Source: Trichostrongylus colubriformis
Taxonomy: Eukaryota > Nematoda > Chromadorea > Rhabditida > Trichostrongylidae
Direction of reading: 5' to 3'
Assembly: GCA_963978905.1 (NCBI GenBank)
Contig: OZ022257.1
Location: 39,814,203-39,878,202 of the forward strand
Length of the DNA: 64,000 nt
Shown here: piece by piece, positions 22,901 to 34,065 of the stretch
Position numbering within the stretch: position 1 is the first letter of the stretch
Layout: every line of letters begins with the position of its first letter
The notes under the pieces: model-generated
What the model saw: the letters and a program-made list of their open reading frames with translations, nothing else
Told to the model about the DNA's origin: nothing
Database searches by the model: none
Made by a program: the position numbers and the translations under genes

Positions 22901-25900
22901 TAAATTCGTAAAGCATGATGACTCGATAGTCGCATCGGTTCATGATTATACGCAGCCCTGTAAAAAGCCGGATAGAAGTTTTTGAAGGAGCAGAAAAAAA
23001 CCTACCAAATGGAATGCCTGCCTTTCTTTGAAGTGGAATAGTACAGGATAAAAATCTACTTATTTATACATACCTTGAAATCGAAACTAATTTTGCGACA
23101 ACCTAACATTTCATCTGAAAAGTATGGTGCACGCCTGTTCCTTTGAAGGCTGGGGGTCAGGGTTTATTACAGCCATCTTGTTACTTGTAGGACCCAAGTA
23201 GGGAGAATGACAAACAAATGACATACCCATACCATATGGGTCCCATACCGACTCCAACCTTTCGTGATTCTAATATTGACACGATGGATCCTTTTCTCCC
23301 TTGGAACTACTCCTATAGGTTGTCAAGATTTTTTCATTTTTTCCACATTTTATTTAATCTTCATCACAGTTTTTCTGTCGAAAGTGTGGACGGAGAAAAC
23401 GCCACCGGCGCACTTTGGGACGTACATTTCAGCCATTGTAGCATTCTTCAATCATGAATCATTGGTACGTCCTTTCCATTCTCTTTTAAAAAATTTCTAG
23501 GAGTTTCATCGTGTATTCGTTTACCAATAATAAGTATTCAGTACTTAAAACACGAAGCGTGTGATGTTCTTGTGGCGCTTTCTAGCCATGCCTCATTTCG
23601 CGAGGACGAGCACGTAATTCACTCTTTGCGCTTTGTGTTTTCTAATGCTCTCAATGCATTTGCGAAGGTGATACATTTTCTTTATTTGGTTTTTTTCCTC
23701 GAAACAGAAGTACTATGGTTCCCCTATTTTAGCATGGATATCCATCACAAAATCCACCCACTCCTGCAAGTCATTATTCTCAGATGGACTTTGAGGACGA
23801 TTTAGAGTGGCACAGCCTTTTCGTACGTGAGTGGTATTTCTTGTTGCTTATTTCAGCTGCATACAAACTGATGTATACTGGTAGACCGTAACGCAAATAA
23901 GTGCAGGGTGTTGGAGGGTGTATCCCACGCTTGTCAGAGAGAGTGACAACAATTATCGTCATTGGTAGGAGAGGGCTGGAGGGCGTGCTCGTACGCAAAT
24001 ACCGTTGAATAACCACTCCATCTGCGGGTGTGAGAAGTGTCACTAATCAACGCACTTGCGTGGGACCTAATTTCGCTGCACTACGAGATAGGGGCAGATG
24101 TTAAGCAGGGAATTTCTGTACGAAAGCATAATTTCTACTTAAGAGTACAAACTAGGGCAACCAGAATTCAAGCTGTGCAAGGACAAGATGGCTGAATGGC
24201 TGCTCCGCAGCCATGTGCCTAGTATCCATTTATTGGGTCCATGCGTTTACTTGTAAAACACGGAAGCTTCCACTTTTCGTGGGATTGCAGATCCCCGTCA
24301 TAACCTTCCACGTGGAAGGCCGCACATCTTTTTTTTCTTGGTTTCAAAATATGACCAAACTTATTCTGGCCACGTGCTCACATGGATATTGGTTAAAATA
24401 CTTGATTTAGGATTTCGTTCCCGACTTCAGGTTCTTATTGCGGATAATCTCGAAGCACATTTCGAGCATTTACTCTCTGTCTATGAAATAGATGTGTTCC
24501 AGAGGATTTTCTCCGATCCATATGCAGGTATCGCTTTTGCGTATGGCTTATCCTTTGTTACCTCCATGGTAACACTGCTTTAGTGAAAGAAGTGCAATGG
24601 GAAGCAATGCAGAAATTTGCTCGAAGCGTAATTCTAGTGGCCTATGAAAGAAAAATCGCTGATAAGGTAAGCGTTGACGGGTAGACCATACTATATCTAA
24701 TCGAGGTTCAATTCGTGCATACAGAAGAATGAACGTCTGATTGCAATGCGTAATGCTTTGGTGGCAATGATGGCAAACGTAACTGTTTGTAACGTTTTGA
24801 GTGAGGTAAGGATTTATTACTTTCAGTCGTTTATAGAGCGTAATCACGTACGAAACTAGTAGATAGTAGATATCTTTTGTGACATTTGTTTATAATTCCC
24901 GCGTTTCCGTCTCACCTGTGTTTTGACTGCCTTGCTGGAGCTGCAGGAGCTGTAGTAGATAGTGGCTGTAGATTGGCGGTAGGTTACTCAGAATCCAAGT
25001 GACGCAGCCGCCGCCAAGCTTCGCGATATTGCGGTGTCGCGGCTCGCACGCGAGGTGACGTCAATGTAAGGCCGCGGTCATACTTTGCGTTGTCTGCGGC
25101 AGGGCGTGGCCGCGTATCTTGCGTCTCCACACTGCCTCGTTGCGTGCGTCATCTCTGCACCTCCCCCGTGCCACTCTCTCTCGCTGCCTGTGAGAGAGAG
25201 TGGCACGGGGGAGGTGCAGAGATGACGCACGCAACGAGGCATGTGGAGACGCAAGATACGCGGCCACGCCCTGCCGCAGACAACGCAAAGTATGACCGCG
25301 GCCTAAGGTCTCAAGGTCGCAGCATCGCTCGCGAAAGTGCGATGCCGCAAAATCGCGAAGTCTGACGGCGGTATAAGAGTGCGCTCGCCGTGGTCGCCTG
25401 CGAGCAGTACTCTGCAAAAATGAATAATTTTTGCGTGGTTGGAATTTAAATGTTCATTTGTCCTTGTTCTCAAAGTGCATGTGTAGATGTTCGTCTGTTT
25501 CATATTAACTCTTTTCAGTTGCTGTCGATTCATTCACCGTTTATGCCAAGCTACGACGAAGATTTCGATGATTTTGCGCACTACTTTTCACTTCTCAAAA
25601 AGTATGATTGTTTTGTCGTTGAACAATTTATTAATGATTTGAAATACTTGTTTGAGGGCGTTAATCATGTCAGCGGGCAACAAGACACTCAACAGACATG
25701 TCATAAGTCTCATTCTTCGTGCTGTTCAGTATTTCCCGAGCTATTTTGAGGTATTGCTAATGTTTTGCAACCATTTTCTCACATTAATAATTACTGCAAT
25801 CCACTCATCCGAAAATGGTCCTCCCAATCGATCATCCTGAGAAGTATAGTCGGTCATCCCAATTCATTATATAAGTATATAAGTACTAAGGTATGGCTTT

Positions 25901-28900
25901 GAAGAAGTGAAATGGCTGGAATTTCGAAAAATAGGATCCCTTTATCATGACTTTATTGGTGGACGTGTTGGACGCGTTCATACTCATCGACGACAGGGCG
26001 TGGCTTCGTTCACAGGCAGCGAGGCAGAGTGGCACGACACAGGCAACGAGGCAAGGTGGCATAGGCGGATACGCAAAGGCACGTAGGCGCACCATGCCGC
26101 CTGCACTGCAGAGTATGGACGAGGCCTTATCTGCCGCTTCCCATCGCCGTATCGAACTCATTCATGTGGATGTGTGATGTGATGTTTGCTCATGCACAGC
26201 ACATCTCGCTTTCATTTGTGTAGAGCAGGGGGAAGGGGATGAGAAGCTGAATCAACGCGGCATTGGTAAGCGAAATTGGACTTTGTTGACGAGCTTGAGA
26301 ATGCCTTTCGCCATAATTCAAACCTCGCAGTCTAAATTACCATTCGCGGTGCCTGCCTTTCGGATACCTCAGTGCGATATTCGGACATAGATTGTTTACT
26401 TTGGAGATACATTGTGGAGATGGAACTACTGTGGAGCTGTTACTGGTTCTTTTCTAGGGTCATGTGGCAGACGTTATTGCGTTGTATGCCGATGTCGATG
26501 GCATCATTACGCAGATGCAAATGGCTCAATTGCTGCAAGTAAAGTGTTTTAATGAGCTCTCATGTACTACTCAACTTACCTTGATTTTCCAGGTTTTGGC
26601 TGTCCTTTCAAATGTAGTTGATGACAAGTCGGTTCAGCTTAAATTACTGCAAATTGCAGTCGCTCCTTCTGTTGAACACATTCGTTGTATACAGTGGTCA
26701 GTCTTTTACTGACTGGCTTATGAGAACTTTTTTTGCGTCACTTTTCTGAGAGGGATATTGGGTGTAGGATGCTTCAGCTTGTGATAATTCTTTATTCTTT
26801 TAAGGGCATTTGAAAACGTTTCGGCATTTGTCAAGTTTAATGGATTCGACCTGTTACCAGCGGAAGTGAGGGATTCTACCAACAGAGTAGAGGTGAGCCT
26901 ATATTCCAGTGAAGTATTTTGACCATAAGTGATATCAGATCTCTGGGTTTTGTTTGCCATATTCCATAGTGATGTGTTTCCACTGTGCTTCTACTCAGGT
27001 GAATGGACCTCGAAGGTGTGCTACGAGTCTCTTTTTGCTTGTTGTTTAGTTCGTTGATGTATTTCGATGATTACTCGGAGGTAGTTTAGGAGTAATCCGA
27101 TAGTTCGGTTTTCTCATTCATTCTAATCAGTGGTACTGACCGGTGGTCGTTCCAGCCCTGAAAGCTGACACGTCGATCGCTGCATAATCTTAATCGATAC
27201 GCCATTAATACGACACGATAAGTGTCACCTTGTTATCATGCTTTTTACTCTACTGCTCAGCCACTGTCCGGCGAAGTCGACTTTCGGAGGCGGACCATCT
27301 TAAGAAAGGCGTAGTCTGTTGGAAGCGATGCCTCCTCTAGGTGTAAGGTCGCGTCTTTTACCGGGATCTGCGTCACGTATAGTCACCTCAAACCCTCACT
27401 TTCCATTGGTACGCCTCACTTCAGGAGCTCCTCATTGCCCACATTCCCCCTACCACTGTCTTTGAAACTGCAAGCACTCTGACGTGATCCGAATTTTCAT
27501 CAATAAAAAGCTTTGCCTCGGACCATATTGGCTGTTCAGTATTGAATTAGTGTTGTGTAAAAGCTCTGCTTCAAAATCACTTCAATCTTTCTGATATTTT
27601 CCAATGAAATATTATGGAATGTCAGTTTTGGTTGAGTAATGATCCTTTTTAGATTGTGGTACTAGGGTAAGAAGGAGTGCAAAGATCCCATCAAGTGATT
27701 TACGATTAACCTGCTGTGTATGAATTCGCAAAATGGAAAAAACTGCTAAATTTCAGTTAAGACGGGCTCTTACATGCATTCAAGGAGCGGTACATCAGGT
27801 GAACAAATCCAGTCCTCTAGCGTGCTTGCTCATGCCGATCATTGAATCCTTCTTCAAACTGAGCAGGTACAGTAAAATGGTTATATTTGCATTTCATGAT
27901 GTGCTTGGATTTTGGCAAGGGGTTGGAACGTGAAAATGGTCGCCTATGATTGGTGGTTATATGCAGTTCACCAATCAGACTTATTGCACCTAACCTAATG
28001 TTGATGAGTTTTCATACTTTCTTAACGCGGCGGTATATTCCTTCTTATTTCAAAACGTATAATAGTATCGATTTATGTTTCAGGTGCTTGATGGATTTGC
28101 ATCTGGAGGAAACCAAACGGATGATTCACCCGTTGTTACGTGACAATCTCACAAAAATCGTTGCATTTGAGAAGCAGCAAATCTTCTGTATGTTCTCTTT
28201 TTAACACGTAACGAAATTGGGACATTTAAGAATAGAATGATGGAGAGGACGAAGTAGGTCAAAAATGTTCTATACAAATAAATACCATTAGGCAGTTTTG
28301 GTTGGAGGGCTTTAAACGTGGGGAGTATTGCTGGTCAACACGCTGGCTCGGTTATATTGTGGTGGCCAGCTTATGTGGATGTATATCGTGAGAATCGGAT
28401 ATCGTCCCGCACCATGCTGCGCGCCAGCCAGTGGCGCTGTCTGTAGTGCGCTCAAGGCGACAGCCGTGTCCTACGTCTTAAATAAGGCGCAAGAAAACGT
28501 AATGGCTTCAAAACCCAGCGCCACTCACTGCGATGCAAGATTCTGAGCTAATGATCAGCTCTCTTCTCGTATTCATGGGACTTCTCCGTATAGTTCTTTA
28601 TTGGCCCAGTGATTTAGTTTTATAGTTTCATTTTCGTTAGTTTTAGTTTTATAGTTTTATAGTTTATTGGGTAAAAAGTCTGAGACATCAGGGCAGTGTC
28701 TTTTCTAATTGTAGGTTCTGTTGGGGAGAATATTGAAGTCGTCACAGGACGCTCCACCATGGTGGAGACAGATCCTGTCAATGTCGAACGTCAGTACGTG
28801 TACGATTTGAACGACCAAATGTGAGTTTTTTTTTATTTTCATGGTTTTGAGAATCACAGAGGAATCCTCTGTTTGAAAGCACATTTTGCGATTATCGGGG

Positions 28901-31900
28901 TGACACACTCCTATATAGATGGTAACATAGGTCGCTCTGTAGTTGGGAAGATTGCTTTCTTATCGTGGCACGACGATCGCTTATGAGGCGTTAAGGATGC
29001 TGAAGTAGCGACTAGCAGTTGTCACACCCGTGGTTGGTAGAAGTGGTGGAAACCACGTGGTGTTCTGTCACTCATCTCTCTCACGCTGGCCTCTTTCCTG
29101 TCTCTTTTGTTTATTGGGTTGGGGAATAAGTCCCCGCCGTTTTTTTCAACTCCGTTTTTCACATTGTTTCCTTCATCTTTCGACAAAGCTTATACATGTT
29201 TTCTATAGAGCTTCTCTTGCTCTACAGAATGCTACTATCTGTTTTTTGATTTCTTCGACAACCTAATATTTATGAGGTTTGGAAATGAAGTGAGCTGAAG
29301 GCAAAAAAGTGGCACTTGCGCACCTCATTTTTTCGTCTGCCATCGGAATCAAAAAATGTATGTGTATATGTTTTCGATAGAGCTTTCTCAGCTCTACAAA
29401 ATGGTACCACTTTCTATTCGAATCGTTCAAGTTTTTGCTGTTTTTAAGACTTACAAATGCAGTACTCGTAAAAGTGTGCTTTTTCGTTATCTCCTTTTCC
29501 TCGCCTACCATCGAGATTGGAAGGGTGTACTTATATGCATTCGATAGAGCTCTCTTTGCTCTACAAGATGATACCTTTCTTCTTTTGTATCCTCTCATAT
29601 TTTAGCATGTGGGAGTTAGTCTCCACGTGTTTTTCAATTCAAAATTGCGTAATGAAAATAAATCTTTTTGGCAGAGAATTTTGTATCATTCGATAGAGCT
29701 TTTTTCGCTCTACAAGGCAGTAATTACGGTTTTTGTTCAAAATGATTTTTGCTATTTTTCAGATCATTTGAAAGTCGACGAAATCAAGCATTTTTGTCAC
29801 ATGGTGTCGAAAATGCCCGCTTTCGTCGACTTTTAAATGATCTAAAAAATGTCAAAAATCAGTTTGAACAAAAAAGGTAATAAATATCTTGTAGAGCGAA
29901 AAGAGCTCTATCGAAGTATACAGAACAATCTGCCAAAAAAATTTGTTTTCATTACGCAATTTTGAATTGAAAAACACGTGGAGACTTACTCCCACATGCT
30001 AAAATTTGACAGGATACAAAAGAAGAGTGGTATCATCTTGTAGAGCAAAGAAAGCTCTATCGAATGCATATATGCACACCCTCTCCAATCTCGAGGGTAG
30101 GCGAGGAAAAGGAGATAACGAAAAAGCACACTTTTGCGAGTACTTCATTTGTAAGTCTTAAAAACAGCAAAAACTTGAACGATTTGAATAAAGAGTGGTA
30201 CTATTTTGTAGAGCTGAAAAAGCTCTATCGAAAACATATACATATACATTCTTTGATTTCGATGGCAGACGAGAAAGATGAGGTGCGCAAGTGCCACTTT
30301 TTTGCCTTCAGCTCACTTCATTTCCAAACCTCATAAATATTAGGTTGTCGAAGAAATCAAAAAACAGATAGTAGCATTCTGTAGAGCAAAAATAGCTCTA
30401 TCGAAAACATATATTGGCTCTGTCGAAGATGGAGGGAACATTGTGAAAAACGGGGTTGAAAAAAACGGCGGGCACTTATTCCCCAACCCAATAGTTTCTT
30501 CAAGTGCCTTCATAAACTCATGCAATAATGATACAGAAAAGGCTTAAATTTCAGTGTTCTAAGAGTTTGCCGAGCCAGTATTTCTGAGAATGTACTTACA
30601 ATAGACGGTCACATCGCTGGTAGTGCTGTCGTTCATTTTTTTCAGCATAGCGATCATATCGACATCGGCGAGCAAGTTCGCTGACCAAATCTACTCATTG
30701 AACAATCTTCCGCAATTGTTGCTCGGCATGGTCGCTAGTCTTGAATCAGTGCCAGATTACAGATTGCGCTGTTGGATCAAGAAAGTTTGGTTGGTGACGC
30801 TCCGTGTTAATAACTCTCCCGTGGTCGTGAGTATTTAAAAGATTACCGTATGCGGATATCCTGCTGTGTGTGAATTTTTAGAAAAGCAGTAGTAGATGAT
30901 TTGGGTGCTTGAGAAGGAAAATGTTGATTATAAAAGAAGTCAAGGGTTAAAACAGATATTATTGCAATTATCCAGTGAAAGCTCTTCCAAAGAAGCGCAA
31001 TAGTGCGCTACGTAGGTCCAATGGACTGACCACGCTTTCAAGAGTGAGCTTCGTGGGATCGCTACACATCGCAGGTTTGCGTGACGCCGATTGATACGTA
31101 ACCAGTAGGGTGCGGGAATCCACTGCTTTTTTGTTGCTTCATTTTTATCTGCGTGACGTGAATGGTGACACTCATAGAAAGAACGTGACGTTTCTTTCTA
31201 TGAGTGTTAATTAACGGTAGGTCATATCGGTAGTAACAAAGATTGGTCCACCCACTGGACCCAAATTGACATGGGTTTTCGGCACAATCGCTCGTCTTTA
31301 AATGTCCGGCTGTACAAATGGGTTCATACGCGGTAAACCGTTTTTAATAATTGCATCAGCTATTATATGTCGCTGTTATATGGTCGTTCGTGTATATCGG
31401 TATGGACTTTTCCATTTGTAGGAAGGCGATAGTATGCGAATGTCCAAGGGAACGTTATTCGTTGATTGAAGAGTTTTTCGAACGAATCGTTGGGGTTATG
31501 CATGCTCGACTGCAGAAACTATGGGCTGAGGTGTCACACATTGACTACGGTAAACACTGTTGAAATTTCCATTTCAACTCTACTCTTTTAAGGTGCGGTA
31601 TCTTCAGATTCGGAACCAACTGAAGGCGAGCTATTCTCTGAGCACATGACTTGCGTACTATCACGGGAGTACATCGCATTCCTTCGATCTTGTTATCTCA
31701 ATAGCGATGGTAGGAAATCAAGTTCTTTCCTTCAATTTTTTTTCTGAAATTAAGTACATGTTTATTTAGTTGATGAAAAGAAGTCAGTAACATTGACGCC
31801 ACTGGGAGAATGGTTGTTCCATCAGAAAGTCGGGCTTTCTTCCGTGATTATGACAGTATTCTCATCGTTAACATTCCGTGATTCCATTCTCGTTCTCAGA

Positions 31901-34065
31901 GCTATTGGGTTATGTAAGGTTTTGGCAGAAAAGGTACATTTCAGTGGCAATCAATAGTAAGCCTGTGGGTGTGTGTCAGACACTCTTACTAGGTCATCGC
32001 GCCGCGGCGCGCGCGGTGTCCTGCTGGTCCTGTTGTGAAATAGCCGCGTGCTTGGAACGTGGCTGCGGCCTACTGTCGTGGCCTGACCTAGTTTGACAGT
32101 CCTGACACACCCATAGGCCTATATTTGTATTATAGCTTTTCATGGTCTTTTTAGTTGTCCGATTGCTACGACGACGAAATAGGAGTATACATGTTGGTTT
32201 GCTCGATACGATCACTCCAATTGCATGGAGCTGATGAAGTGACTGGTACACCATTGATTGGACTTGTATATCATATATACTTCGCTTTGGTACGTTTAGG
32301 TCTACAGCACTTTCTATAAACCTATTTTACTTCCCATGAAACTTTGAAATGAGACCCGGGGGATCGATAGAGCTTCGAACGCTGATTATAACAGTGGAAT
32401 TCAAAATTGCCAAATGGCATCCTGAAGCGAGTTACGAGGGGTCAAAGATTGCCTGTGACTTGCCTGTGACACCTCATTGGCGAGGCGCTTCGTCATCAGC
32501 ATATTAGAGCGGAACCAGCAATGGTTTCCGTGGTGCAGTGGTAGTGCTCCGGCTCTGTAGGCGCGAGGATGTGGGTTTGCTTTCCGCCGGTGCGGCTTTT
32601 TTGCATTTTGTGTTTCATTGTCAGTAAGTGCTTTTCTTCACTTCTAAACGTTTCCTTGTATGATAATCCTGCAAGTTGAACATGATAACCTAAACATACC
32701 TATCACACTTGCCCATCACTCTAAACGCACGTAACAAGCGCCAAATAAGAGCATTCGCTGGGCAAGGGTCGACGACTTTTCCTTTGTTAAATGGGTTGCC
32801 AGCCAATAGCCCATCAATTTTTCCGAGATTTGGTCAAATTCTCGAATTGGCTGAAAACTTGTCCCATAGGGTAATTTGGTCCCCTGAACATGAAAATCAC
32901 ACTGGTTTTGCGTGAAAACGTATGGCTCGCGCGCTATGGGCTCCCAAACATACCATGAAATGGTATTACTCTTTTTTCAGAAAACCCTACATAACTTCAT
33001 TCAGGTGATTGTTTGACACATTCTGATTACAGATTTGAGATCAGCATTTAAAAGCGCGTACAGTGGTATGTGTCTCATTGCAAATGGCCATTTCGACAAA
33101 CCGTCTGATGGCAAAGTGCCTCGCCAATGAGGTGTCACAGGCAAACTTTTACCCCTTGTAACTCCCTTCATGATGCCATTTGGCAATTTTGGTTTTCACA
33201 GTTATAATCAGCGTTCGAAGCTCTATCGATTCTCCCGGGTCTCATTTCAAAGTTCCATGGGAAGTAAAATATCTTCCCTAGTTAGAAGCTGTGCAATCGG
33301 CCGATCTTGCACACATGTCTTTACAGCGTCGGTTTTCAAACTCTCTGCCACGAGTCCTTTTGCAAATTCCGAATGCAACAGCAGACATTGTGGAGAGTTT
33401 TGACAGTAAAGTAAGTCATTCATTTTGGTGTTTATGTACTGCAGGGAGGTTGCGGAAATTGAAGTGATTACATACACACGCTAAAAAGTAGACTAGCCTG
33501 TTTTCTTGGAAAAGATAATAAATTTGCCTTCTCTTGTATTATTTGCATTTTGAATCCGTGCCTGGTCCTTTCTGTCGCCATGTTCTTCAATGGCTTTGCT
33601 GATATGGTTATTTACGGCTCTGTCATGACGATACTAAAACCCATATTATTGGCCACGTATATTTTCAATGTGTGTGGTAGGTGAACCAATCTGGACCAAG
33701 GACCAAAATTTTGGAGTGTTAAGGGCGGGCACTTGTACAACCTCCCCCTGGCGGCTGATGTTACCGAAATTCTTTTTCGAAAGGAAATGTTTTCAGGTGC
33801 GAGCTATGATTTCGGGCGACGAAGTAGTCGTCGAGAAGCAAAAGAAGGAAATGGCACGTAAGCTCTTGAAAGGTGTTATCACGGTACGTCCATAGATCTA
33901 AATCGTGCTTGTTCCTTTATTTTATCTGTCCAGCTTACTATCGGTGAACAGCATAAAAAACCGGTATATCTTCGTCCTCTTCCACCTATAGAAAAACGCC
34001 GGCGTGTAGTTGAACGCAAAAATTTCGAGGACATTGCACCTCTGTTCGCATGCGAAGAGGCGTAA
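16919..34065 (+). CDS. XPO5: Exportin-5 (XPO5), karyopherin-beta exporter of hairpin RNA
   Basis: HEAT-repeat RanGTP-dependent exporter acting at the nuclear pore; human XPO5 carries pre-miRNA and other dsRNA hairpins. Exons: 16919-17040, 17098-17182, 17249-17354, 18617-18729, 18807-18867, 18922-19114, 19776-19853, 19918-20000, 23370-23464, 23542-23667, 23733-23826, 24291-24527, 24584-24666, 24725-24805, 25519-25750, 26458-26538, 26593-26696, 26805-26892, 27757-27866, 28084-28187, 28715-28820, 30646-30789, 31422-31549, 31593-31709, 31770-31933, 32155-32289, 33327-33410, 33797-33883, 33934-34065. Junction phases agree throughout. Colinear matches to human XPO5: EWPQNWPEL, RRLVENVATL with RRRKEM, EQHYRFLKSLCEVL, VQWEAM, VPDYRLR, CPRERYSLIEEF and, near the end, LTIGEQHKKPV. 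About 1,120 aa are coded here against about 1,200 in human. Oddities: a one-base frame conflict in exon 25519-25750, a weak donor at 30789, and introns up to 3.4 kb carrying transposons. The start lies upstream. Confidence 0.88.
17675..18369 (-). mobile_element. Internally deleted mariner element in XPO5 intron
   Basis: Terminal inverted repeats begin GGGTGCGCCAATAAG at 17677 and mirror at 18367, flanked by TA at 17675-17676 and 18368-18369. On the - strand a 169-codon frame (18290-17781) joins an N-terminal helix-turn-helix piece (MNQFSREQRAQAIKNYYKSH) to the catalytic C-terminus (WFQQDGPTSHTARATMDLL, then WPPRSCDLTPLDYFLWG). The middle, including the first catalytic Asp, is missing. The open frame shows recent decay, but the protein cannot be a complete transposase. 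Confidence 0.85.
19364..19560. repeat. Imperfect GC-rich palindrome (MITE relic) in XPO5 intron
   Basis: 'gcggtggtgatgccggcggc' near 19420 and 'gccgtcgtcaccgtggagta' near 19511 are imperfect inverted repeats. The sequence resembles the palindromic MITE at 25070-25303. No target duplication is resolved. Confidence 0.45.
21435..21631. mobile_element. MITE with TTA target duplication and GCGATTTTGCG-rich ends
   Basis: The element is 21438-21628, flanked by TTA (21435-21437, 21629-21631). Its ends start GGCCGCGT(A/T)CATA and continue as repeated 'gcgattttgcgattctgcg'. The centre is a TGTGTATG microsatellite. A 3-bp TTA/TAA duplication with GGCC ends suggests a PIF/Harbinger-type MITE. It sits inside the mariner element. 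Confidence 0.75.
22181..22402. mobile_element. MITE with GGGTCAAATAAAGTC ends and a long G run
   Basis: Inverted ends GGGTCAAATAAAGTCGGGG (22181) and its complement (to 22402) enclose imperfect inverted 'tttcccttcctagg' / 'cctagtaagggaaa' arms. The left arm carries a run of more than 15 G. It is nested in the mariner at 20911-23106. Confidence 0.75.
25005..25373. mobile_element. Nested MITE pair in XPO5 intron: outer MITE disrupted by a near-perfect 234-bp palindrome
   Basis: The inner element 25070-25303 is flanked by TAA (25067-25069, 25304-25306). Its two arms of about 110 bp are identical except for one small difference, starting GGCCGCGGTCATACTTTGCG. The outer sequence on both sides (left 'gcttcgcgatattgcgg', right 'ccgcaaaatcgcgaag') forms a second imperfect inverted repeat, so the palindrome landed inside an older MITE. 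No coding content is seen. Confidence 0.8.
25961..26129. repeat. Degenerate MITE of the GGCC...CATACT family
   Basis: The left end 'gacgcgttcatactc' (25971) and right end 'gagtatggacgaggcctta' (26111-26129) are imperfect complements. The interior carries 'gacagggcgtgg' and 'caacgaggca' segments shared with 25070-25303. It lies in the XPO5 intron 25751-26457. Confidence 0.45.
29112..30493. mobile_element. 1.38-kb near-perfect palindromic element in XPO5 intron
   Basis: The element 29114-30491 starts TTGGGTTGGGGAATAAG and ends with the complement, flanked by TA (29112-29113, 30492-30493). The two arms of about 690 bp are highly similar along their length, centred near 29.80 kb. Each arm carries repeated small hairpins of the form TCGATAGAGC-loop-GCTCTACAA spaced 100-190 bp apart. 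TA duplication and the TTGGGTTGG end suggest a mariner-type non-autonomous element. Sister copies are at 44303-45683 and 55647-56736. It occupies most of the intron between exons 28715-28820 and 30646-30789. Confidence 0.88.
31168..31207. repeat. Short perfect hairpin in XPO5 intron
   Basis: CACTCATAGAAAGAA and its complement flank a short 'cgtgacg'-type loop. The stem is about 16 bp, too short for a typical pre-miRNA. It could be a transposon relic. Confidence 0.6.
32324..33270. mobile_element. Foldback element with long inverted arms in XPO5 intron
   Basis: The ends are inverted repeats beginning ATTTTACTTCCCATG (32324) with the complement ending at 33270. They continue through 'gagacccggg', 'tcgatagagcttcgaacgct' and 'tgacacctcattggcgaggc' on both sides. 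The interior carries a tRNA-like box A/box B module (32524-32602) and a segment shared with the copies at 36588 and 47888. No ORF is seen. It lies between exons 32155-32289 and 33327-33410. Confidence 0.8.
32524..32602 (+). ncRNA. tRNA-like Pol III module (box A, box B, T-run) in foldback element
   Basis: Box A TGGTGCAGTGG (32531-32541) fits the consensus TRGYNNANNGG. About 40 bp later GGGTTTGCTTTCC resembles box B, and a six-T run (32597-32602) follows. The acceptor arms do not pair well, so this is a tRNA-derived (SINE-like) module rather than a tRNA gene. Transcription is an inference. Confidence 0.4.

Larger units (their letters stand above)
20911..23106 (-). mobile_element. Mariner element, degenerate, with nested MITEs, in XPO5 intron
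   Basis: Inverted ends read AAGGTTGTCGCAAAAT (left) and TTAGGTTGTCGCAAAAT (right, complement), next to TA on the left. On the - strand transposase pieces appear in order: MLYEFKLGHSAAEAARN and ERTLELWF (22.9-22.7 kb), LRKAVEANPETNTRTLAED (about 22.0 kb), DLFPTENHFFRALNSHL (about 21.2 kb), and LLPVCWQKCVDSDGF (21.05 kb). Frameshifts and two insertions (21438-21628 and 22181-22402) break it. The third catalytic position reads PTEN where the family has PSDY. It fills most of a 3.4-kb intron. Confidence 0.8.

Noticed and set aside
30790..30826. Longer end of the XPO5 exon using the stronger donor at 30827
   Set aside because: It ends in phase 0, which breaks the frame with the exon at 31422. The weaker donor at 30790 gives phase 2 and keeps the human spacing between the YRLR helix and the CPRE/CPPE segment.
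31168..31207. Pre-miRNA hairpin
   Set aside because: The stem is only about 16 bp and the loop short; it lacks the length of a Drosha/Dicer substrate.
32524..32602. Functional tRNA gene
   Set aside because: Acceptor and T arms do not pair properly and the sequence recurs inside foldback elements, so it is at most tRNA-derived.
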